This document shows positions 6,623 through 12,320 of a stretch of DNA of 17,234 nt, one piece after another; position 1 is the first letter of the stretch; every line of letters begins with the position of its first letter. Location of the stretch: NCBI GenBank assembly GCA_947499615.1, contig CANMOP010000031.1, positions 1 through 17,234 of the forward strand, written 5' to 3'. A model generated the notes under the pieces. That model was not told the DNA's origin, ran no database searches, and saw only the letters and a list, made by a program, of their open reading frames with translations. This DNA comes from RH-chloro-G1 sp003670575 (GTDB taxonomy: Bacteria > Chloroflexota > Dehalococcoidia > UBA2979). Both the position numbers and the translations under genes were made by a program.

Positions 6623-7683
6623 TGACCGAGGAGGATCGGGGGGCACTCGCGCACGCGGAGTCGCTGGAGGATGCCGAGAGTGAACCGACACTGCGGCCGC
6701 GGCGCATGGATCAGTACTTCGGGCAGGACGCCGTCAAGGAGAGCCTGCGCATTTCGATCGCTGCTGCGCGGGCGCGCGAGGAGCCGCTGGACCACATTCT
6801 GATTTACGGGCCGCCCGGCCTCGGCAAGACGACGCTCGCGATGATCCTCGCCCAGGAGATGGGCGTTTCGATCCGCGTCACCGCCGGTCCCGCGATCGAG
6901 CGCACCGGTGATCTCGCGTCGATGCTCACGACGCTTCAGACCGGCGACATCCTGTTCATCGATGAGATTCACCGGCTCCCTCGTGTTGTGGAGGAGCTCC
7001 TCTACCCGGCGCTGGAAGACTTCGCGCTGGACATCATCCTTGGCAGCGGGCCGCAGGCACGCGACGTGCGGCTGCGGCTCAACCACTTCACGCTGATCGG
7101 TGCCACCACGCGGTACGCGCTCATCTCTCAGCCGCTGCGGGATCGTTTTGGTTCGACGTACCGGCTGGACTTTTACGACGAGGCGGCACTCTCGCAGATC
7201 GTTCGTCGCTCCGCTGGCGTGCTCTCATGTGTCATCGATGAGGATGGGGTGCGCGAGATCGCGCGACGCTCGCGCGGCACCGCCCGGGTAGCGAACCGGC
7301 TGCTGCGGCGGCTGCGCGACTACGCGCAGGTGGAGGGCGAGGGCGTGGTCACTGGGTCGCTCGCTGCGGCTGCGCTGGAGCAGTTGCAGATCGATGCGAT
7401 GGGACTGGACGCGATGGACCGCGAGCTACTCCGCGTGCTCATCGAACGCTTCGGGGGTGGCCCCGCTGGCCTCGAGACGCTCGCGGCGGCGGTATCTGAG
7501 GAGGCTGACACGATCATGGATGTGTATGAGCCGCACCTACTGAAGATTGGGTTCCTACAGCGCACGCCACGGGGTCGCATCGCCACTCGCTTTGCGTACG
7601 AGCACCTCGGCGTCGAGTTGCCGCGCGTGCGAGCGCTGGGTGATACGCCGCAGTCTCCCCTGTTCGATGTGGATGCTCGGTAA
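6622..7683 (+). CDS. ruvB: Holliday junction branch-migration ATPase RuvB
   Basis: Hexameric AAA+ motor that, with RuvA, moves Holliday junctions during recombination repair. The 353-residue product has Walker A GPPGLGKT (63-70), Walker B ILFIDE (110-115), sensor 1 ATTR (161-164), the arginine-finger segment PLRDRFG (171-177), the sensor-2 region RRSRGTARVANRLLRR, and the C-terminal winged helix ending GFLQRTPRGRIATRFAYEHL. Length is normal with a slightly long acidic N-terminus. Start ATG at 6622 has AGGAG six bases upstream and overlaps a mini-ORF stop. An earlier in-frame start at 6349 would add 91 non-conserved residues. The common partners ruvA and ruvC are not adjacent: upstream is a gap and downstream a pseudogene zone. 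Confidence 0.97.
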   Translation: MTEEDRGALAHAESLEDAESEPTLRPRRMDQYFGQDAVKESLRISIAAARAREEPLDHILIYGPPGLGKTTLAMILAQEMGVSIRVTAGPAIERTGDLASMLTTLQTGDILFIDEIHRLPRVVEELLYPALEDFALDIILGSGPQARDVRLRLNHFTLIGATTRYALISQPLRDRFGSTYRLDFYDEAALSQIVRRSAGVLSCVIDEDGVREIARRSRGTARVANRLLRRLRDYAQVEGEGVVTGSLAAAALEQLQIDAMGLDAMDRELLRVLIERFGGGPAGLETLAAAVSEEADTIMDVYEPHLLKIGFLQRTPRGRIATRFAYEHLGVELPRVRALGDTPQSPLFDVDAR

Positions 7684-7761
7684 GAGCCCCACCTATCCCG
7701 CTGCGGGCGAAGTGGGCACGGGGATCTGGAATAAACCTGTTTCAGTGACGAGCATCGTGCT

Positions 7762-8284
7762 TCACGCGATGTCCGTGTGCAGGCCATCGGGCAGCGCGAG
7801 GCCCGTGTGGTGTCCCAGCACACGCGATGCGATGCGGTCGTCTTGCCGGCATGTCTCGGTGCGGATCAGTCAATTGCGCGCGACCTTCCGCAGCAGCGGG
7901 CCGAACTCCGTTCGCAGTGCGACTCTTGAGCGATTGCCGTTAGGATCTCCGAAGGCGATGCGCGGCGTCTCGGCTAGGTCGTGCATCGTGCGATACACCA
8001 GATCCACTTAGTCGACATGGAGCCGGATACCGCCGCACTGCAGTCGGTCCAGGAGATACGCGCGCGCCTGCTCTGGGAGTTCCCACACTGCGCCTGGTGG
8101 CATTGAGATATTGGATATCGCGCGCCTCCTCGACGTTCTGCTGCACGGCGAGCGATGGTCCTGAGCGCTCGAGGATGCGGCTGAACTGTGTGAGCGCGTG
8201 GTGCAGTTCGACCCGCGACGCGCGCCGCGGCTGGATGTCGGAAGAGCCCCAGAACTGCTTCGGACGCGGCGCCCTCGATGCTGG
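7762..8284 (-). pseudogene. Decayed phage portal-like protein
   Basis: Reading the minus strand from 8266 gives RPKQFWGSSDIQPRRASRVE, then HHALTQFSRILERSGPSLAV and QQNVEEARDIQYLN. A frameshift near 8103 leads to PPGAVWELPEQARAYLLD and GGIRLHVD. A TAA at 8010-8008 interrupts, and the same frame resumes as VDLVYRTMHDLAETPRIAFG, then ALRTEFGPLLRKVARN. A TGA at 7872-7870 interrupts again, followed by LIRTETCRQDDRIASRVL and a further TGA at 7764-7762. The order FWG-SDI, a region of paired helices, PGAVWELP, a HDLAETPR segment and a VAL...PLL repeat recalls SPP1 gp6-like portal proteins. Protein-like sequence broken by one frameshift and three stops is seen directly; the portal assignment is from memory of the family. 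No other phage genes are recognised nearby. Confidence 0.6.
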
Positions 8285-8344
8285 CTGAGGGGCACACGGT
8301 CGCCTCCTACACCCTCCGATTGAGATCAGACGGCTGGGCGCGTA

Positions 8345-8625
8345 GCGGCGGCCGAACCGCGCTGCCGGATGGTGTTGGCGATCGATCCGAACTGCGCCCG
8401 GGCGCTGTTCAACCTTGCGAGCATTCGATCGGATGGGAACGCGACCGCAGAGGCAATCGAGTTGTGTCGATGGGCGATCGGCGCGAATCTACTGTCCGCG
8501 CTGGCCGATCTCAACCTGGGGTTCGGACTGCAGAGGGCCGGTGAGCGCGAGGCATCGGGAAACCGCGTTCGCGCGTGCGGTAGCGCTTGATGCGAGCCTC
8601 GAGCGGCGCCTCCGGAGGCCGTCGG
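8345..8625 (+). pseudogene. TPR-repeat protein remnant
   Basis: One frame reads VLAIDPNCARALFNLASIRS, then AEAIELCRWAIGANLLSALA and DLNLGFGLQRAGERE. After a frameshift near 8541-8560 it continues as RHRETAFARAVALDASLERR in another frame. This gives two recognisable tetratricopeptide units with correct 34-residue spacing (ALFNLA...EAI...AI; LADLNLGFGL...A..RAVALD). No start or ribosome-binding site is seen and the 3' end runs into the HD gene on the other strand. It lies head to head with the portal-like remnant, so this 970-bp zone between ruvB and the HD gene holds at least two broken genes. Confidence 0.55.
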
Positions 8626-8650
8626 ATGGCTTCGCCCCCGTGCTCAACGC

Positions 8651-9274
8651 CTACGTGGCGGCGGATCTAGCCGACGCGCCGAGGCGCTCCCGCAACGCCT
8701 GCCGAGTGGTCTCCGCCGCCGGGTCGACGACCCAGCCCCGACGCCGCCCCTGCGCGTGGAGCAGGTCAAGGTAGGTCAGCGCCGCGATCTCCAGCGAGTA
8801 CTCGGCGATCTCTACGACGGCTTCCAGCGCCGGCCAGCGTCGACGCTTCGATGGTTCGATCTTGTCGGCGATCACCATCGCCCAACCCTCCGGAGTGAGG
8901 TCGGGGTGCCCGGCGGTGTGGAAACGCACCGCGTGCAGCACGATGGGGTCACGCACCCACCCGCGCTCCGACAGCGCGATCGCCCCCAGCGGGCCATGCA
9001 GGAGGATCGGGGCGGATCGTTCCGCCTCGTTCACCGGCAGACGGCGGCGTTCGGCCTCGGCCAGCAGTTCGGCGGCGGGTGTTGCTCGCAGCACGTCGTG
9101 CGCCTGTGCCATCAGCACCGTGGTCTCCACGTCCAGTCCGTGGCGCCGCGCGAGCGACTCGGCGGTGGCAACCACACGGTCGATGTGCTTCACCAGCCCC
9201 GCGGGGAGCAGCGGAATCATGCGTGCGCGTAGCACGTCGCGGCCGATGGCGTCTCGATCAAGATATGTCGTCAT
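8651..9274 (-). CDS. YqeK-like HD-domain phosphohydrolase
   Basis: 207 residues. HD-family metal ligands are visible in order: H30 (KHIDRVV), H59-D60 (AQAHDVL), H93 (LLHGPLGA), H119 (VRFHTAG) and D137 (MVIADKIEPS). The HGPLGA, RFHTAG and ADKIEP blocks are those of YqeK, a symmetrical diadenosine tetraphosphate hydrolase. The canonical HDIAK segment is HDVLR here, so activity should not be assumed. yqeK usually sits beside nadD and rsfS, which are absent. Start ATG at 9274: no Shine-Dalgarno, but TAGACT is six bases upstream, a leaderless layout. The C-terminus is Arg-rich (about 160-207). Other HD nucleotide hydrolases are the alternative. Confidence 0.82.
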   Translation of the reverse strand: MTTYLDRDAIGRDVLRARMIPLLPAGLVKHIDRVVATAESLARRHGLDVETTVLMAQAHDVLRATPAAELLAEAERRRLPVNEAERSAPILLHGPLGAIALSERGWVRDPIVLHAVRFHTAGHPDLTPEGWAMVIADKIEPSKRRRWPALEAVVEIAEYSLEIAALTYLDLLHAQGRRRGWVVDPAAETTRQALRERLGASARSAAT

Positions 9275-9280
9275 CGTCTC

Positions 9281-9286
9281 AGTCTA
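9281..9286 (-). promoter_or_regulatory. -10 box of the HD-domain gene, leaderless layout
   Basis: TAGACT on the minus strand (in GGTAGACTG) followed by GAGACG and then the ATG at 9274. The six-base gap puts the transcription start on the start codon. Confidence 0.45.
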
Positions 9287-9347
9287 CCGGGCGCGCACTG
9301 TTTGGCGCCGCACGCGTATCGGGGAGTTCTTGATATGGGGGCGCAGT

Positions 9348-9377
9348 ACATCGTCGCTACGGTGTAATCGACGATGT
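9348..9377. promoter_or_regulatory. Inverted repeat before the kinase gene
   Basis: ACATCGTCG (9348-9356) and CGACGATGT (9369-9377) are exact 9-bp inverted arms around 12 bases. The spacer holds TGTAAT (9363-9368), a possible -10 for the kinase gene. The repeat ends seven bases before its AGGAGG. The layout fits an operator spanning the promoter, or a leader hairpin if transcription starts further upstream. Confidence 0.4.
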
Positions 9378-9398
9378 GCCGCGCAGGAGGCGAGCAAT

Positions 9399-10283
9399 AT
9401 GGCGACACCGCGATGGGTGAACGGCGAAAGTGGAGCCGCTCCGTCGGCATGGTTGTGGCCGCTCGCGATTTGGGCAGCGGCGGCCATATTGGCGGTCGGG
9501 TCGATCTTCTCGGTGTGGGGCGCTTCGTGGCTGCTGACCGCCATTGCCGGTGGACTGCCGTTGCTGATCGCCGGCGGGCTGCAGATGGCGTGGACCACCG
9601 GCCGCAACAGTCGAGTCCGCCTCAATGAGGAGCGCGCGGAGATTGCGGCGATGCTGCATGACCTGCGAGGACCCCTGCTGACCGCTAGAAGCTATCTCGA
9701 CCTGCTGGGAAGTGATGTGCTCGGCACCCTACCGCCTGAGGCGATGGATGGCGTGCAACGAGCCGCGGCGGCCACCGCACGCGCGCAGGCACTGGCGGCT
9801 GCAATCGGTGCGCCGACGCCTCCCGCCAGCGCATGGGAGCGTGTGGAACTCGCATCGCTGCTTGACGAGGTGCTCGCGGCGCTCGCGGGCGAGATCTCGT
9901 CCAGCGGCGCGAAGGTGACGGTGCAGGCGCTGCCGACGGTGCGCGGGGAGCGTCAGGCGCTCTATCGCGTGTTCGCGAACCTCATCGAGAATGCGATCAA
10001 GTTCGCACAGCCGGGTAGCGCACCGCGCATCGCGCTGTCAGCGGAGCAAGACGGATCGCGGCCGGTGATCGCGGTGCGGGACTGGGGCATCGGCATCCCG
10101 CTCGCTGAGCACGATCGCGTCTTCGAGCCACGACAGCGCGGCAGCGAGGTCGGCAACCGCCCCGGCTCCGGTCTGGGGCTGGCTACGGTTCGGCGCCTCG
10201 TGCGCGCGCAGCATGGCGATGTCTGGGTGTCCACGCACGCAGCATCCGGGAGCTGCATCCACGTCGCGCTACCCGCCGCGTAG
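9399..10283 (+). CDS. Orphan membrane sensor histidine kinase
   Basis: 294 residues. Two N-terminal membrane spans (about 17-40 and 43-64) with almost no loop between them, so there is no extracellular sensor domain; the membrane itself or a partner protein may be the input. H-box LHDLRGP with phospho-acceptor H87, N-box VFANLIENAIKF (191-202), G1 DWGIG (228-232), F-box VFEPRQRG (241-248) and G2 GSGLGL (256-261) are all present, so an active HisKA/HATPase kinase is expected. Start ATG at 9399 has AGGAGG eight bases upstream; the open frame from 8862 is antisense to the HD gene. No response regulator is adjacent. The only regulator in the window, the GlnR-like protein, lacks key receiver residues and is an unlikely partner. 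Confidence 0.93.
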   Translation: MATPRWVNGESGAAPSAWLWPLAIWAAAAILAVGSIFSVWGASWLLTAIAGGLPLLIAGGLQMAWTTGRNSRVRLNEERAEIAAMLHDLRGPLLTARSYLDLLGSDVLGTLPPEAMDGVQRAAAATARAQALAAAIGAPTPPASAWERVELASLLDEVLAALAGEISSSGAKVTVQALPTVRGERQALYRVFANLIENAIKFAQPGSAPRIALSAEQDGSRPVIAVRDWGIGIPLAEHDRVFEPRQRGSEVGNRPGSGLGLATVRRLVRAQHGDVWVSTHAASGSCIHVALPAA

Positions 10284-10303
10284 CCCAGCAGGCCCAGCAG
10301 CCT

Positions 10304-10325
10304 GGGAACCCGACGCCCGGTTCCC
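10304..10325 (+). terminator. Hairpin downstream of the kinase gene
   Basis: GGGAACC (10304-10310) and GGTTCCC (10319-10325) are exact arms with an 8-base loop, 20 bp past the kinase stop. No T-run. A second pair, TCCCCTC (10322-10328) with GAGGGGA (10345-10351), overlaps it. Confidence 0.4.
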
Positions 10326-10376
10326 CTCCCCCGCTCAGTGGCGCGAGGGGAGCACCAGGGAACGAGCGAAATGCAG

Positions 10377-10407
10377 AGCCCCTCGCCCAGGAACTGGGAG
10401 AGGGGCT
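10377..10407. repeat. Dispersed hairpin repeat, copy 1
   Basis: AGCCCCTCGCCCAG (10377-10390) pairs with CTGGGAGAGGGGCT (10394-10407) with one mismatch and a 3-base loop, followed by GGGGTGAGGG. The same outer sequence (CCCCTCGCC ... GAGAGGGGC, then GGGGTGAGGG) recurs at 16189-16230 with a different stem. It lies between convergent genes, where it may act as a two-way terminator. Confidence 0.6.
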
Positions 10408-10461
10408 GGGGTGAGGGTCCGTACTCCGGAGATCGGTGTTCCGCGGTCCGCGCCTACGCCG

Positions 10462-11298
10462 CTACTCGATGCGCATCTCCCGCAGCCGCGCGATACGATC
10501 CGCGGTCGATGGGTGCGTACTGAACAGGCCGGCCATGCTGCGACCGCTCAGCGCCGCCAGCGGGTTCACGATGTAGAGGTGGGCTGTCGATTGCGGGACG
10601 GCCAGCGGGATGCGCGCGGCCCCCATTTCCAACTTCGCCAACGCGGACGCCAACGCTTCCGGGTCGCCGACTGTTCGCGCACCGTCGCGGTCCGCCTGGT
10701 ATTCGCGTGAGCGCGAGATCGCCAACTGAATCAACGTCGCCGCAATCGGCGCGATGATCACCGCCACCAGTCCGGCCAACGGGTTCCCACGCTCGTCGCG
10801 CGAGCCGCCGAACCACATCGCCATCCATGACAGCGTTGAGATCGCCGATGCGATCGTCGCGACCACGGAGGATGTCAGGATGTCGCGATTGCGTACGTGG
10901 GCCATCTCGTGACCCAGCACGCCGATCAACTCGCGATCGGTGAGCAGCGAACGGATACCGGTGGTGACGGCGACTGCCGCGTTCGCCGGGTTGCGCCCGG
11001 TCGCGAAGGCGTTGGGCTGCGGCGAGTCGATGATGTATACGCGTGGCATCGGCATGCCGGAGCGTTGAGCCACGTCCTCCACCATCGCGAACAGGTGCGG
11101 ATCGTCCTCACGCTCGATCTCGCGCGCGCCCGAGGTGCGAAGCACGATGGCGGCTGAGAACCAATACGAGCCGATGTTCATGATCGCGCTCATCACGAAG
11201 AAGATCCCCGCGCCGCGCACCCCGCCCAGCATTCCGCCCACGGCGACCAACAGTCCGCTGATCGCAGCCAACAGCACGATCGTCTTGAGGTTGTTCAT
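10462..11298 (-). CDS. htpX: HtpX-family membrane zinc metalloprotease
   Basis: 278-residue M48 protease that degrades damaged or misfolded membrane proteins, with its active site on the cytoplasmic face. Two N-terminal membrane spans (about 5-24 and 30-52), then the zinc motif HEMAH (H130, E131, H134) in GVLGHEMAHVRNRD, two further hydrophobic spans (about 143-163 and 172-195), and the third ligand E199 in SREYQADRDGA. Length is normal for the family. Start ATG at 11298 has GGAAGAG upstream, so unlike several neighbours it looks conventionally led. HtpX genes are often induced by envelope stress. The upstream minus-strand gene (flavin reductase-like) ends 126 bp before it, and a separate promoter is visible in that gap. 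Confidence 0.94.
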   Translation of the reverse strand: MNNLKTIVLLAAISGLLVAVGGMLGGVRGAGIFFVMSAIMNIGSYWFSAAIVLRTSGAREIEREDDPHLFAMVEDVAQRSGMPMPRVYIIDSPQPNAFATGRNPANAAVAVTTGIRSLLTDRELIGVLGHEMAHVRNRDILTSSVVATIASAISTLSWMAMWFGGSRDERGNPLAGLVAVIIAPIAATLIQLAISRSREYQADRDGARTVGDPEALASALAKLEMGAARIPLAVPQSTAHLYIVNPLAALSGRSMAGLFSTHPSTADRIARLREMRIE

Positions 11299-11335
11299 CT
11301 CACTCTTCCATCCGGTGGGATCCGGTTGCCCATCA

Positions 11336-11341
11336 AGTGTA
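11336..11341 (-). promoter_or_regulatory. Candidate -10 of htpX
   Basis: TACACT on the minus strand, 37 bp before the htpX ATG. It would give a leader of about 30 nt that includes the GGAAGAG ribosome-binding site. It is the same hexamer type seen at the leaderless genes but placed further away. Confidence 0.35.
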
Positions 11342-11424
11342 TCGCGGTCGGGCGCGATCGTGCTTCGTTGACGTGTGTCGATGACCTCGCCACTCGCGGC
11401 AACATCGCCGGCACGGGTACCGAC

Positions 11425-12219
11425 TTACGGTCGTGGCGGGAGCTCCGGCAGGCGGAAGCCGGGCGGCGGTGCCCACGGCACGCCGGATGCGCCGCCGAGT
11501 TGCGAGATATCGACGACGTTGCCGGCGTCCACCTCGCGCTGCAGTTGGCCTACGGCGTCAGCGCGCCGCTCCTGTGCCTCGTGCGTGAGTTCCAGATCCT
11601 CGTCCATGCGGTCCTGCAGCACGCGTTCCGGTGCATCGGAGCTGCCGGGCATGCGCGCCTCAATGACCCCGTCCATCACCGAGTAGTAATGGTCGCCGAG
11701 GAATTGCAGCGGTCGCTGATCCGGCGATTGCAGCAGCCAGCGATCATCGAAGGCGGTTGGGTCGACGTGCACCGCGACCACCAGCCCGACGAACAGCAGA
11801 TGATCGCCCAGCGGCACCACCTGCCGCACCTCGCATTCCACCCACGCGAGGCAGCCCGTCAGCAACGGCGCGTCCACGTGCGTGGCGGTGAACGTCTCCA
11901 GTTGCGTCACCTCGAACTTGTCGACGCGCGCGCCGGTCAGTCCGCCGAGGTACTGCACGTGATGCAGCAATCGACGAGCCGGAATGTTGATTGCGAACTG
12001 CTCCGAGTGGCCGATGACGTCCGCGCTATGGCGGCTCTGCTCGATTGCGATGCCGACCAGCGGCGGGTTGGCGGAGAGGGGCGTGTGCCAGGCAATGGGG
12101 AGCACGTTCGCGTGCCCACGGTCGTATGCGGTCACCAGGGCGACCGGCCCTCCGAGCAACACGCGGCTGGCCGAGGTCACGGGGCGGCGTTCGATTCCGG
12201 GCGGGGCTTCTCGTACCAC
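11425..12219 (-). CDS. Flavin reductase-like FMN-binding protein
   Basis: 264 residues. The N-terminal region matches the flavin-reductase-like split barrel: PVALVTAYDRGHANVLPIAW, then TPLSANPPLVGIAI, SEQFAINIP, the turn YLGGLTGARVDKFE and the later HLLFVGLVVAV strand. Members bind FMN and act as NAD(P)H:flavin reductases or as oxidoreductases of unknown substrate. The last 70 or so residues are charged and then Pro-rich (VPWAPPPGFRLPELPPRP) and look like an add-on. I chose GTG at 12219 because the homology starts close after it and TATACT lies six bases upstream; a start at 12447 would add 76 residues antisense to the divergent protease promoter. No Shine-Dalgarno is present. Confidence 0.85.
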   Translation of the reverse strand: MVREAPPGIERRPVTSASRVLLGGPVALVTAYDRGHANVLPIAWHTPLSANPPLVGIAIEQSRHSADVIGHSEQFAINIPARRLLHHVQYLGGLTGARVDKFEVTQLETFTATHVDAPLLTGCLAWVECEVRQVVPLGDHLLFVGLVVAVHVDPTAFDDRWLLQSPDQRPLQFLGDHYYSVMDGVIEARMPGSSDAPERVLQDRMDEDLELTHEAQERRADAVGQLQREVDAGNVVDISQLGGASGVPWAPPPGFRLPELPPRP

Positions 12220-12225
12220 GCGCTC

Positions 12226-12231
12226 AGTATA
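12226..12231 (-). promoter_or_regulatory. -10 box of the flavin reductase-like gene, leaderless layout
   Basis: TATACT on the minus strand (in CGTATACTG), six bases before the GTG at 12219. Near-consensus hexamer, no -35 visible. Confidence 0.5.
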
Positions 12232-12240
12232 CGTGGCCCC

Positions 12241-12258
12241 CGTACCTCCCTCGGTACG
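12241..12258. promoter_or_regulatory. Inverted repeat between divergent promoters
   Basis: CGTACC-N6-GGTACG with exact 6-bp arms. It sits 10 bp upstream of the minus-strand -10 and 43 bp upstream of the plus-strand -10, a position suited to an operator shared by the flavin reductase-like gene and the protease gene. No regulator can be assigned. Confidence 0.35.
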
Positions 12259-12300
12259 TCGACGGCGCGCCAGCACCGACGGCCGCGCCCGATGTCGCGT

Positions 12301-12306
12301 TACAAT
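12301..12306 (+). promoter_or_regulatory. -10 box of the protease gene
   Basis: TACAAT, a near-consensus -10, is 14 bp before the GTG at 12321, so the mRNA leader would be very short (about 8 nt) or absent. No -35. Confidence 0.45.
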
Positions 12307-12320
12307 GCCCGCCCAACCGA

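Noticed and set aside
5106..6707. A 533-residue fusion of rimI with a long N-terminal domain
   Set aside because: Family similarity starts at 5750, where a -10 box also lies. The rest is antisense of the acidic gene and intergenic DNA.
8862..9398. Upstream extension of the histidine kinase
   Set aside because: It is antisense to the HD-domain gene; AGGAGG precedes the ATG at 9399.
9399..10283. The kinase and the GlnR-like regulator as a two-component pair
   Set aside because: They are about 6.6 kb apart on opposite strands, and the regulator lacks the receiver lysine needed for normal phospho-signalling.
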